Source: Pteria penguin (Eukaryota; Mollusca; Bivalvia; Pterioida; Pteriidae). From it: DNA of 64,000 nt. The stretch is taken from positions 29,220,769 to 29,284,768 of the forward strand of contig CM068588.1 in the NCBI GenBank assembly GCA_035048485.1, read 5' to 3'. This document shows, one piece after another, positions 11,501-25,743 of the stretch. Position numbers and translations under genes: made by a program. The first letter of the stretch is position 1; the number at the start of each line of letters is the position of its first letter. Below the pieces are notes generated by a model. That model ran no database searches. It saw nothing but the letters and a program-made list of their open reading frames with translations, and was not told the origin of the DNA.

Positions 11501-13599
11501 TTTTATTAGACAATATAAAACTGAAGTGGCACATTGCGTTGCAAAGGTACAAAGGTCTAAATCTATGGACGAAGCATCAGGCACATGCTTTCACAATATA
11601 AAAATAGAATTATCATGGTGTGTGTGTGGTGGGGGAAGGGGGATGGATCTTAAAGTTACATGTAGACGTGTGGAATAGGTTAGACTTAAAACAATCAAAC
11701 TATATGAAAGAGTTTCGTTTCCACTTAAAATATATAAATGGATATATTTCTAATAAAACTAACGCAAGGGTGAAGACAGGATACATGAGAATTGGTATGC
11801 TTTTCATTATGTCCAGTTTACAATAGATATGTTTTCCCACTTTGCCCATTTTATAAAGTGGTACATGTAGGGTGCGAACAACTCAAGCCGCGCGTTCGTA
11901 CCCAAAATCATTGCAAGTTATACCCCTACGTCTTTCCATCTGTAAAACCAAAAATGAGATACTAATTTAAAAAAAAGTAAATAAAAAAGTTTCATTCGAT
12001 ATGGAAACGAATTGGACTTTGTTCTCTACAGTATCGATCGACTGCTTCGGTCGGAGATACCCGTTATCAGCGCTTGGTATGCGGTGTATGTGATTTGGGT
12101 CCCATCAATGGGTGGTGCCTATAGGTACGTTTAACTCGAGTTCCTACTGTCATGTAGCCCACTAATGAGAGAGTAGAATACACAGATCCATATTTCAATC
12201 AAAAAAGCGACATTTAGCAGACTTTGGATTGAACTGCTTGTAACATCGGAATCATATGATGGCAGTACAATCACATTTTATGCTAAAATAGTTTAAAAGG
12301 AAAAAGGATCAGTGGCGAACAACCTAATTACACGTATATACAGTGTATCTACATGTTTCTAATGTCAGATATCTGATTTACTACTGAAGACCACAACTAC
12401 ATGTAAAAATCGGATGAACTCACTTACACGTCAGTTCTATCACAATGGATCTTGCTGCATATGTAAACATGTACTTCAGAGTGCCGCGGGATACATTTCA
12501 AAAGTTTGGAAAGGGGGTGCGACACCTTAAATTTAGTTTCATTTCGTAATATGATAAAAACTGGTCCGTGATCGGCCAAACAAGTTGGGAAAGGGGGGGG
12601 GGGGTTGGCAGCCTGCAGTTTTCAAAATGACGATTCGAATTTTCGTTGTAAAATAATTTTGTTATACTAGTACGAGTTATATCAGCCCTTGCAAAATGCA
12701 GACTAGTGATTTTCTCTTGACCTACTAATATTTGACTCTAGTATTAGTACTTCAAATTGCCATAAAGTGCATTGCCTTAAGTTCAATGATACATGTATAC
12801 TGACAGAAGAAGCTGTACATCACGCATATACTTGTGTCTTTTTCAGTGTTTAGTCAGTGGCAGAATATATAGACGCGACTTCGAATACACTCACAGTGTT
12901 AAAAACTGAACAAAGCGCTCGATGTTTGGAAAAATATGTCTTGCCTCACCCCAAATTTTGGTTTTACATATGAAGAGGGCCAGTCAACAGGGAGTGAAAT
13001 GGTGTCACGAGGGTCAAATTTCATCCATTTTGAGAACATACGCAAAATCGCATCAATATGGAATTTTCGTTTTGTTTTGGTTTTTTTTATAATGAATCCG
13101 GTAATCTGCTTTCAGTGTTAATTTCTAACCTTTTTAAACAATATAACACACGCTCTCTTCGTATACATGACAGTTTTCACCGTCGACTGAGTAGAAAACC
13201 CAAGTGAAGGTCTAGACGGTGAACAGTTCTACACATTCATGTTTACATTACAGTTGTTTTCAACTCTTAACTCCTGAATAGGGTGACGCATCATAGATCT
13301 ATATCCGTTTTCTCTCTCGTCAGATTATCGTCCTCCAAAAGCCACCAATCGCTTGTCTCATTTGGAGTATGATGGTTCACATGATGCGCGCGGAAAGAAC
13401 CCATTGACGGTCAGCAAACAGTTGTACATGTAGAAATAGACTATGTGACTGTCTTACACAACACAAAGCGTAAGCAGACCATAAACTCATGCGGTGTTAT
13501 TTTAGCACTCGATCATATCTCTGTAGAAAATTTTTATCGCTATTTCACATCGTTCAGCGGCCAGTGGAGGATATTTTATAAATGTATATTTGTTTTCAG

Positions 13600-14229
13600 T
13601 GCCTGTGATCGTCAGAATATGAAGTGTTGGATATTTGCAGCTACATTGCTGTTTCCCTTCTTGGTAAGTTTATTTATTGTTTCGTGTGTGATACAAGATG
13701 ATACAAAAAACCTTTTCAATTAAGTTCTTTCCATGTTATTGAGTAATCAAATCAATAGGGGGTGTTTCTGCCGTTTCGCATCGTCAGAATCTTAAGGTCT
13801 TTTGCACTAGAATGTAAGAGAAGCGCGTTAGACCCTGGGTCTCTGAGATAGACCTTTACGTAGATTAATATTTTCCCCGTCTTTTCTCACTACAAAGCCC
13901 CATCATTTAAATTAATGTGTACGTACATGTACCTCACTTCTTCTACGGCTCCGGACCCTTCTGTTTTAAACAATACAACACTTGTAGAACGTTGAAGACA
14001 ATTTTTACCTTCGAATACCCTCAAAAGAACATCTTTATTCGTAATTGTCGAGGAATATAGTTAGTTAACCTGTTTTAATATAATTTTATTTAATCGAATA
14101 TTTTTGTAGTGTTTTTCCGTGTTTTTTTTAATGATATGCTTTAGTCGCAAATGCATTGTATTGATGCCAACGGTATGCATGTATGAGTTTTTCAGTTCTT
14201 TAAATCATCAAACCCGTGTACGCATATCA

Positions 14230-14277
<48 letters not shown>

Positions 14278-14557
14278 TGTTTTGTTTGATTATTGTTTTA
14301 CGTCACTCCACGATTATTTCACGTATATGGTGACGGCATCTGCCTGATGCATTGCATACAAATTTAGACCTTTGCAACGGACCCACCCGAAGCAGTGAGG
14401 GATCTTTTACGTGCCACGCCTACCGTGACACGGGACCTCGGTTTTTACTGTCTCATCCGAAAGACAGAACACCGGTGTGCCCCGGGCGGGAGTCGAACCC
14501 GCGACCTCTCGATCACGAGCCGAGCACCTTATCCACTAGGCCACACCGGCTTATATA

Positions 14558-14615
<58 letters not shown>

Positions 14616-17600
14616 TCTCACATACACAAAATAATAATAATAATAGACAATTAAATAAAAAAAATCAAAATGGTCAATTCAGAGACCTATAATACAGGTC
14701 TCTGGTCAATTGAAGTAACAAACGTCACTCATTTGATGTGGTTAAACGGTTGCGGGGACCCAATAACAATTACATGGACTGTAGCCCCCTTCTCAAACAA
14801 ATAATTAATCAAGTATATGAATAGATAGATAAATAAATATTCTTACAATTTCTTGTTATTTTCAAGTTAGCATGCTTTTATTCTTTCGTTAAATATATTA
14901 CTGTACAAGTTCTCTACCCCATCGTTTGACTGAATGTTTTAGCATATCTGTACAAGTTAAAACAACTCTACGGAATGAGACATTTAGCGACTTACAGGAC
15001 ACAGTAAATTTCATTTTTACGTAGTATCATTTATTTCTTCTAATATCCAGAAAAAAGTAGAAAGCTACAATGCAATCCGAATTGGATTTCGAAAATGCTT
15101 TGAAAAGGACGGAGCCAGAAAACCATCAAAGCCGTACAAAATAACAGATTATAGCCAAAATAAAACAGTTTCATAAATTAAATTGAATTTCGTCGGATAT
15201 CCCTTTTTGTTTAATGGGCCTTGAGAGCCATTTATGATCCGTGTGCTTACTGAACTTAAATGCAAGATCGAATCGTTATTCATAACATAAGACTGGGTTG
15301 GTAGAAAACATCTTATTAAGTGAAGAGAAGAAATTTTCACCAAAACTCATTCCTCCGGTTCCGCGCCTGATTTCTAAGATAAAGAACAGATAACAACTAT
15401 ATTTCTTTCCGCACATGGTGCACAGAATTAATATTGTCATTCAATAGCCTTTGATACTCTTGATCAAAAGTTATCAAATGACAGTATGAACTTTGTATAC
15501 GCAAGTTAAGTAGGAGTTATCGAACGTATATGCAACTGAATGGTAACATCAGTTAGTCTTGAAAATTAAAAAAAAAAGATATTTGAATTAATACAATGTA
15601 TTAAACTTCCTTGTGTCACTGTGCAAAAGTAGTTCTTAGTATTGCGTAGCGATTCATTTCTGAAAACTGCATACTTAACTCGTACTTTGTATTTGTGCAC
15701 TTTGTTACGTGGACCGATGATTTACTAGTATAATGATCCAATTATATGTGTCCCTGGGTTTACATAATGAAGTGTTGATGACAGAATTCTGTCGGAATCG
15801 AATAATACCTATATAAATGTATGTATCAGACGTATATATACATTGCATGTAGATCAATTGAATGTGTATCATTTTATTGAATAAAAACTAGGTTACAAAG
15901 TGACAAACTGGATAAACAAAATGAAACGATACAACATACGAAAATGATTTGTCACTTCACTTTGTCTAGAAACAAACATGCTTTTTTTCATAATTCTAAA
16001 ATTGTGGCTCAGGCCATTTATCATTCCAGATTTTCGATGAATTGAGTACTGGCTTCAACAATAATGACTGATAAGGGTTTCTGACATAAAACATGGATGT
16101 TATGGTCCCTGAATTCTGAGTTTTACTGATGTGTTGTACATGTATTTAAAAGTCTCGGCACAACGTTGTTGACGTAAACTTAAAGTATCCCGTGTCTCAT
16201 GTTGAATTCTTGATTCGTTGGATGATTTGGGGTTTGCATAGCATTTTGCAAATATTCATTCGTTATACGGCGACATGGAGGCAGTAAGTTATCTGCCTCG
16301 TAGACAAAAAGGCGTAATCTGAGAATTGAAAACTTGGATGGTCTACAACTTAAGTAATTCGGTTAACCTCTACACCAAGTCTGCTCCTCCTCCCCTTTCC
16401 GGGAACATTAGTAAACAGAATGGTGCTGTTTTACTTTGGTAACATATACATCGTAATTGTGTAAATTGATTATATGATCTGTATAGACATAGTGCGATGT
16501 AAAATAAGTAAGAACGATTATGGTATCGTGTGACTCTCACATTTTCTAGAGCATACCACGGTGGACAGCGATGTATCGTATGATTCTCACATTATCAAGA
16601 GCATACTACGGTGGACAGCGATGTATCGTGTGACTCTCACATTATCAAGAGCATACCACGGTGGACAGCGATGTATCGAATGATTCTCACATTATCAAGA
16701 GCATACCACGGTGGACAGCGATGTATCGTGTGACTCTCACATTATCAAGAGCATACTACGGTGGACAGCGATGTATCGTGTGACTCGCACATTATCAAGA
16801 GCACACCACGGTGGACAGCGATGTATCGTATGATTCTCACATTATCAAGAGCAACTATGGTGGACAGCGATGTATCGTGTGACTCTCACATTATCAAGAG
16901 CATACCACGGTGGACAGCGATGTATCGCGTGACTCTCACATTATCAAGAGCATACCACGGTGGACAGCGATGTATCGTGTGACTCTCACATTATCAAGAG
17001 CATACTACGGTGGACAGCGATGTATCGTGTGACTCGCACATTATCAAGAGCATACCACGGTGGACAGCGATGTATCGTGTGACTCGCACATTATCAAGAG
17101 CATACTACGGTGGACAGCGATGTATCGTGTGACTCGCACATTATCAAGAGCATACCACGGTGGACAGGGATGTATCGTGTGACTCTCACATTATCAAGAG
17201 CATACCACGGTGGACAGCGATGTATCGTATGATTCTCACATTATCAAGAGCAACTATGGTGGACAGCGATGTATCGTGTGACTCTCACATTATCAAGAGC
17301 ATACCACGGTGGACAGCGATGTATCGTGTGACTCTCACATTATCAAGAGCATACCACGGTGGACAGCGATGTATCGTGTGACTCTCACATTATCAAGAGC
17401 ATACTACGGTGGAAAGCGATGTATCGTGTAACTCTCACATTATCAAGAGCATACCACGGTGGACAGCGATGTATCGTGTGACTCGCACATTATCAAGAGC
17501 ATACTACGGTGGACAGCGATGTATCGTGTGACTCGCACATTATCAAGAGTATACCACGGTGGACAGCGATGTATCGTGTGACTCTCACATTATCAAGAGC

Positions 17601-20600
17601 ATACTACGTTGGACAGCGATGTACCTCATTGGAATAACATGTGAGTTCAGGTCCTCGAAAGGAGTAAGTGCCTCCTGTTTGTTTAGGTGCACTTTCAAAG
17701 AAGGTTCCTGATTGATTGATTATTGTTTTACGTCACTCCACGATTATTTCACGTATATGGTGACGGCATCTGCCTGATGCATTGCATACAAATTTAGACT
17801 TTTGCAACGGACCCACCCTAAGCAGTGAGAGATCTTTTACGTTCCACGTCTACCATGACACGGGACCTCGGTTTTAGCTGTCTGTTCCGAATGACAGAGC
17901 ACCGATGCGCCCAAAGCGGGAGTCGAACCCGATCACGATTTGAGCACCTTATCCACTGAGCCACACCGGCTTAAGAAGGTTCCAGAACATTTTGACGAGA
18001 AAAAAGTTACTGTACGTGGACCAACACTGGGCAGAAAGTGCCACAACCACACACCACACATCATCAGAAGAAGGAGCGTAAGAACACTGTAACCTATGGG
18101 AAAAGATAATTCATTGGCGGATTTAGAGGGGTTTCAAGTGCTGCAAACCCCTTTCCAGACCGAGTAGTGCAAGACATTAGTCATGGGAGACTGCAACACC
18201 CACCCCCTTTCAAAAATTTCTAGATCCGCCTATATAATTGCTTCAAAATAAAAATATCATACGGTTTTTGTATTAAAAAAAAAAATTTATGAATCATTTC
18301 ATTTAATTCCAATATTTATTGTTCATATTGAACCACCTTTTCGACGTGTCCTTTGTCTTATGCCAGTGTGACGCGCACAGTATGGCAAGGAATTTCATCG
18401 TGGATGAAAAATGGAATGTGGATGACTTGACTTCGCTGTTGATGGGCATATGTTACTAAATGAATGTATTCAGGTTTCCATATCTAATGATATCTCTTTA
18501 AGTAGCTCCGTATCATGGTATGGGTCAAGCGTTTCGTGCAACGGTTGTTTATGCATCGCCACGAGTAACAGTCGCTGGTTTTCTTGGCAACAACCTTGGC
18601 AAGCTGCATTGGAAGGAGACAGTGACGGCATTTTATTTCATCAGTAAGGAGGCCTTGTTGACGCAGATATCCGTGGAGTACGGAAGTGTCTTCATTGAAG
18701 ATGATAAGAGCTAAGGTGTTGTAGAAGAATGACATGGTTGAAGTGTGATAAGACTTGTCATCTATCGTTATTTAAGATAACTTGTAATATAATTATGAGT
18801 ATATGCCAAACATACTTATCTTTCATCACACCGACAATTAATGATGAGAATGTTGTGACAGATAATTACAAATAATTTTAATTACAATATATGGATGGTT
18901 AACGATGAAATATAGCGCATAATTAATATGCAGCAGCTTAATTTCATTTAATTAACATAATTGTATAAAACCAGTATCCTTGTAAGAATACTGGAAAAAC
19001 TAGTATCCTTACAGGAATACTGGAACGAATTTAAATCTAGTATTCTTAAGAATACTGGTATAACCAGTATCCGTGCCGGAAAGTACAGTATTTCCTTCTT
19101 TAACACCTAGCATTACGTAGAATAATTCAGATACCCGTCGTAGTTAATTCATATCTGTCTATCCATATACCGTTACACAACATCAGTGATAAGCCACTTA
19201 CTGATTGACCACTTGTGGTGTTGAGATCATGGTCAAGTGTCCGTTAGAAAGGACTGACCTATCTTTCCTCTACGGAAACGTGGGTGAAGAGACACATCCG
19301 GTAAGCGTTGATACAGAGAACTCATATGAGAGGACTGGTATGGACACCGAAGTAATTGTGAATTTTAGTTTGTTTATTTACGCGAGTGATAACCACTGTA
19401 CTTGTCTAGACCTTGTATTAAATTAAACTTTATTTATTATACAACGATTAAGAACAAGTAAACAACTTAAATAAATCTTGCTCGTTGGCACGGATCTTGG
19501 CGTAAGGGTGTCGTTTGTGTGGGAGGAAACCGGAGTACTCGGAGAAAACCCACGAAGCCAGGTTGGTGACAGCCCCACTATCTCACGTACCACACTGGGA
19601 ATCGAAACCCGGGTCGCATTGGTGAGAAGCGAGCGCGCTACCAACTGCACTACCTGGTCCCCTTGTATGGTGGTATTGGTCTAAAGCCCCATGGCAGAGC
19701 TAACAGAAGCCCTTGTCTGTGTCACGGCTAGACTGAACTTTGATAAAATCAAGTGTAAAAGTTTGCTAGTGTCGAGAATCCTCGAACCACAGTGTAGATG
19801 TAATGACCATAGAGTGATGTTAAACAAAATGACCCCCTCCCCCTTCCGAAAAAGTGACTTACATGGTTTATGGGAAAGCGAAATACTGAAAGTGGGGTTG
19901 GTATTTAACTTACATCCTTTGGTCATTTTACTGAATGGATTACATGGTGAAATCTGCTTCTGTAAAAGGATGTCATGTTTGTTGAACTATTTGTTTATTA
20001 ATACATGTATATCACAAATAGATCAATACACCAAATCCATCAATACATGAAATGACAATTATCAATACATAAAATATTGTAATTTGTTGTTAACCGCCAG
20101 GTAAAGGCCAGGTGGCCGAAAATTGTGGGGAAAAGAATGTTTTGTTAATATAGTATTTGTTTGTGGCTTATTGTGGTTAATTTTTAGCCGTCGGATACCC
20201 AGTTATAATATAGTGTGGACCTACCATTAGTGTTTTACTTTGTATTGGACAATGGAAATGAACAATAATAAGTAAGGAATATCGAAGAGACATGTAAAAG
20301 TTAACAACATCGTCCAGGACATGCTGAGAGTTATCTTTCTTTTATCTAGAGGGTGGATGCCACAGCAACCATATCCGTGCAGTTCTTCGATTATCGCAAC
20401 CCGAATGGAAAGGGAGCCAACGGCCATTACTGTGACGGGAAATTTTTCGTGCGAGGTTCTGATTGTGACCACAGATTTATCGTGTGTCTAGATCAGCAGT
20501 ATGGGTAAGATAATTTTGTATATAGCAGTATATCAAACACATGATATCGAACATTCCGTATTCTCTGTTGATTCAGGTCTCTTGCCTTACGTCCTCAGAA

Positions 20601-23600
20601 TGAGCAGTTTACTAGTACAATATATTTATCTATACATATTTAGAGTTAATTTATACTTTGTTTTATGTTCAGCGATTTGTGTCTTAAACCATTAAAAATC
20701 CACTTTCAATACTTAAATCTTAGAATCAAGATTATAAGAAGGACAATTGGATTTTATATGTATATGTAACATATATAAAAAGATATTTTTAGGTACGGGC
20801 CTAGGCTACCATATTCAGGGTTCGATTTCCAGGATTAATTAGTATTTGTTAATAAGGTTTCCATCATTTTCAGGATTTTCGCACCTCTCCCATCTTTTAT
20901 CGCAATAATGTTGTAGTAAAAAAGATTTGTTTGAAATAAATAAATTTTACTATGATTTTAAAACAATACTGTTAATAACTCAATGATCCAGATGCCTATC
21001 TATCATCATTAAGTTTAGATATCGTCATATCTAGTGTATATTGTATTTGTATAGCAACTTATTGTATTTATCATAAAATAGGGGAAATACTAGCACCATG
21101 AAAGTAAGAGTTAGACAAGGCATGTAGATTCATAGTTACTCAGAAAAATTAAATAAATCAGAGGCCAACAGTGTGACCGACACTAACTTTGACGGTCATC
21201 CACTCCACGGAATGGAGCAAATGTTGTGGTCATCTGGATAGCTGGTGCCAAACCCTCCCATTTATCGGTACACAGATAAAATCCTGAAAACATGTTTTTA
21301 TGAAATAAAACTTTTAATTTGCTTCTTACGCCACTGAAACAAAACACGCCTATGTCACAAAAAAAAAAAACAAAAACAAAAACAAAAACAAAAACCCAAA
21401 CAGTCCAAAAAGTTATTTTTAGTGTGAAGGTCATTGTCAAGGTCAAAAGATCATCGACCTGTGTGTCATTTAAAAGGACTTCATTGGTTGAGTACGCATG
21501 TGAAATGTGAAGTCTCTATCCCGCACGGTTCAAAAGCTATGGCCAAGGTTAATGTTGACAACAGACAAACAAACAAACAGACAGACAAACAGACAGGACA
21601 AAAATAATATGTCCCCGATCCAGGGGCATAAAATACCGCGCAGAATTTTGAATACGTTGTTTGGTATTTACAGATCGCGTTCTGTTTGGCATTGTCCATA
21701 TGGGAGGAGGAACACTGGCTATATACGTAACAGTAACCATATGTCATTTGGTAGATCCATTGGAGGAACTGCAAACCCGATGTTGTTCACGGTAAATCAG
21801 TGGCCGGTAAGTGTTACCATCAGTGACCGGTAAGTGTTACCATCAGTGGTTGGTAAGTGTTACCATCAGTAATTGGTAAATGTTACCATCAGTGACGGGA
21901 AAGTGTTACCATCAGTGGTTGTTAAGTGTTACCGTAATTTGTAAATGTTGCCATCAGTGACGGGAAAGTGTTACCATCAGTGGCCGGTAAGTGTTACTAT
22001 AAGTCACCTGTAAGTGTTACCATCAGTGGCTGGTAAGTGTTACCATCAGTGACCGGTAAGTGTTACCATCAGTAATTGGTAAATGTTACCATCAGTGACC
22101 GGAAAGTGTTACCATCAGTGGCCGATAAGTGTTACCGTAATTGGTAAATGTTACCATCAGTGACGGGAAAGTGTTACCATCAGTGGCCGGTAAGTGTTAC
22201 TATCAGTGACCAGTAAGTGTTACCATCAGTGGCTGGTAAGTGTTACCATCAGTGGCCGGTGTTACCATCAGTGACCGGTAAGTGTTACCATCAGTAATTG
22301 GTAAATGTTACCGTCAGTGACCGGAAAGTGTTACCATCAGTGGCCGGTAAGTGTTACTGTCAGTCATGAGTGACCAGTATGTGTTATCATCAGTGGCTGG
22401 TGTTACCATCAGTGGCCGGTGTTACCATCAGTGACCGGTAAGTTTTACCATCAGTGGTTGGTAAGTGTTACCATCAGTGACCGGTAAGTGTTACCATCAG
22501 TGGTCGGTAAGTGTTACCATCAGTGACCAGTATGTGTTACCATCAGTGACGGCAAGTGTTACCATCATGACACAGATATCACACACAAAGATAGAAATGT
22601 TTGAAACTGCAAGTCCACAGAAGCGAGGGGCCTGGAACCGCCTCATGCCGTCAGCGGGCCCATAGCAGAGCCCTGCAGTTTTTTGTTTCAAAATTGAAAA
22701 TAAAAATCTTAGTAGAAAAAAGTTTAATTTTTAAAGAATAAATCCAGTGTGCATCCATTGTTTTGAGAATGTTGTAGCTGAAGACATCATGTTTGTATGT
22801 AACATCATACATTCAAATTTCTTTTCCTTCTTCTATCATTTAGTCCACAATTAAGTGGAGGCTTTCTCGACGCTGTTCTCTTTTGTTTACTTTCATTCTG
22901 TGTTATTATTTTACTTCTTTATTGACAAAAGGAAACATACCTTATTTTAAGTAAGCATAACTTTCCACTGCGGCCCTTGCCCAGTAAATCAGCCATTGTT
23001 TCTGAATATATCGAAACAAAATCCGATTCCTTGCAAGGAATGTATGTTCATTTTGTGTTTGGTAAGGTAGCTTTCACTGTCGTTCTTTACGTTCGTTCGA
23101 TTGATTGATTTTTGTTTTACGCCACACCACGAATATTTCACGTATATGGTGACGGCATCTTCCTGATGCGGGGCATACAAATTTTGACCTCTGCAACGGA
23201 CCCACCCGATTCAGTGAGGGATCTTTAACGTGCCATGCTTACCACGACACGGGGCCACGGTTTTTACTGTCTCATCCGAAAGACATGACACCGGCATGAC
23301 CAGATCAGGAGTCCGACGCGATACCACTAGGCCACGCCGGCTTCTTTGCGTTCGTAATTGGATCCACCGGATAAGGTAGTGAGTTTTCATCAAGCGTGGA
23401 ATTCCATGGTATCGCCTTTTCCATTGAGACATTTGGGCTTTTCCTGTGATCAGATCAATCAGACGGAGTTGACGGGTCTCATTTACGTGAGAGAGTAAAT
23501 CCACCTGGTTATATGTACATATTACAGCACAAAATCTCAAAATAAAATATAATAGGGTAGACGTGATCTCATAGTCTGTCTGAATTGATTATCGACTATA

Positions 23601-25697
23601 GCAGAAATTAAGTTACCATATCTTTAAGGTCATATCTGATAACAAATTGGCTTTAAAACTATGAGAAAAATGTAGTAAACTGATTTAATATGTTTTAAAA
23701 ATGTTAATCTGCGATATAAAAGAAATAACATAAACTTCATGTCTCTGTTCCTCCTTTGCTTTTTATAGCTTTATCAAATTCTAAACAATAATATCTGGCT
23801 AAAACCAACTCGAAACAGAAAACACATTTTGCCGAACTTTCTGTTGTACGTATCTTAAGGCTGATACACGATTATTTGAGGATATACTTGATTGTCAATA
23901 AAATTCAGTAATCGAGCGATAATAGATGATAATCGATCGATTATCGGGAACAACATTACCTAACGTTCAATTAAACGTGTCATTTAGCTTGAAGGTAGAG
24001 ATATAGAACCCTTACTTTTTGTTCAGTACAGCCCCTGCTACTGCATCTTCGTATTAAAGCCAAGTCTGTTGATCCGCTAAGCTTGGCTACGCTGCTCTAC
24101 GAGTGTAGCCAGGCTTATCGGAACTACAAACTTGGCTTGCGAAGATGCTGCTACAGGGGAAATGTTCACTCTCAAATACTTGTCCTCTCTAATGGTTGCC
24201 TGTAGATGATACTGGTCTTATAATGGCAACCCTAATTAAAATCGCGATTGAAATTGAAACCATCAAATATTACACGTATGTTACATATATATGAGCAGGA
24301 CAATTTGCTGATTGCTTATTAGTATACATGCCTATGTTTGTAGTCTGTTTACACTCTGTAGGGATCTGTGAGGATTAAGATAGATGTGTGGGATCACGAC
24401 GATAACAACGATGACTTTGTAGATTTCTTACAAGTCGTACACAGCTCCACTCCGAGTTACAACGTCACAAGCGCCTCCACGCCACCTTTACGGCTTCTTA
24501 CTCATAGGACAAGGTAAAAACAAACAAAAACAAACCTTCACACACACATACACACACAAAGAAAAATAAAAGAATGAAAAATTGTAAGATAGTGGATTCA
24601 ATGATCATGGCATTAGACACATAATATTCTTTATTCTGATAAAGTAGTATAGACCTTTGAGTATGTTGGCGGAGTAGAGGACGTATGGTGGCAGATTCCA
24701 GTTTAGTTTGGCCCTTTATGACGGCATAGTCAAATGTAAATTATGTTCACTAACTCAAAATGTCATAGTATGCTATCTACTGTGCATTAATCTCGTCTCG
24801 CTTCTTGTGACGAAAAATTTCGAATTGTTTTACTAAATCATAACAGAATAAATTGAATAATCACTTACTTCCATTTGATTGTAACTTATTGATAATGCGT
24901 TTTTTAAAACCTTCTCGTGATAACAAAATATAAATGATTGAATTTGAAAATTGGCAAATTCCTATAATGGTGAACTTAATGGTTTCTCCGCACAAACAAC
25001 ACCTGCCTGCGAAATGATATCATCGGTGACTTATGGTGCTAATGTTTTATTAAGTATATGCTTTCTGTTTAGGGAACATTACTGACTGATGTCAGAGCAA
25101 AGTATGGAGAATACTTTTGTATCTGGAGGCACATCGACCTCCTTGGCTGATTCACTTTACATTGTAATTAGGTAGCCATCTTTACGAAAGTGTGCTGCAA
25201 AAGCGCCATGTTACTTAACTGGGTTTCTGTGATTGGAGGAATGAAAAAAAGCCCAAATTTTAAGTGACTAATAGAAGTCCACATAAGTAAAAACCACTTC
25301 AAATAAAAGAATGAAATTTTGATGTGAGTGATAGCAGACATTTTTGAATTTTGATAATCAATGTTTGGAAATGTTTCATTTCAATTTTAGATTGAGGCTG
25401 CGAATAAAGGTGTATTGTAATCCAAACTACTATGGACGGGACTGCGCAACATTCTGCGCACCTCGAGATGACGCATTTGGTCATTATATATGTGACTGGC
25501 GAACTGGACGTAAAACTTGCTTGAAAGGTACGATATATATATATATATCTATATATATATATATATCTATATATATATTTATACATGTATACAATTGATG
25601 TACATTTTAGAAAGCACTTTATTATTTGTATATTATGCGTCAAATAGGACAACGTTTCAAAACGTTGACATCGTTTCAAAATATCTCAAAGATTTCG

Positions 25698-25743
<46 letters not shown>

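Larger units (their letters stand above)
9951..13600. other. Intergenic region between filamin and the Notch ligand
   Basis: No gene supported. Contains a (GA)n run near 10,018-10,035, a tRNA-like block at 10,269-10,340, the AAGGTCA-rich repeat at 10,350-11,500, and a G run at 12,593-12,604. 'aaagtttggaaagggggtgc' near 12.5 kb resembles the interior of the inverted-repeat elements at 18.1 and 61.2 kb. The promoter and any 5' UTR exon of the Notch ligand probably lie toward the right end. Confidence 0.6.
13664..20349. other. Notch ligand intron 1 (6.7 kb)
   Basis: Holds two tRNA-derived SINEs of one family (14.3 and 17.7 kb), a third SINE of another family (19.5 kb), (AT)n runs, the 50-bp minisatellite (16.5-17.6 kb), a small inverted-repeat element (18.1 kb), a transposase fragment (18.5 kb) and a cluster of short palindromes (19.0 kb). 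No additional phase 0-0 coding exon was recognised. Confidence 0.65.
21807..24361. other. Notch ligand intron 3
   Basis: Contains the splice-donor minisatellite (to 22,565), SINE copy 3 (23.1 kb) and a fold-back element (24.03-24.16 kb). The acceptor for exon 4 is ctctgtag at 24,354-24,361. A G-poor stretch at 23.6-24.0 kb shows nothing recognisable. Confidence 0.7.

Noticed and set aside
14395..14654. Open frames of 79-100 codons ending in Tyr-Ile runs
   Set aside because: They are translations of the SINE and the adjoining AT microsatellite.
16761..17381. Two near-identical 73-codon frames
   Set aside because: They are the 50-bp minisatellite read in one frame, 399 bp apart; no protein signature.
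18520..18714. Plus-strand frames at the transposase fragment
   Set aside because: The recognisable zinc-ribbon pattern is on the minus strand; the plus frames are its shadows and do not provide a phase 0-0 exon for the Notch ligand.
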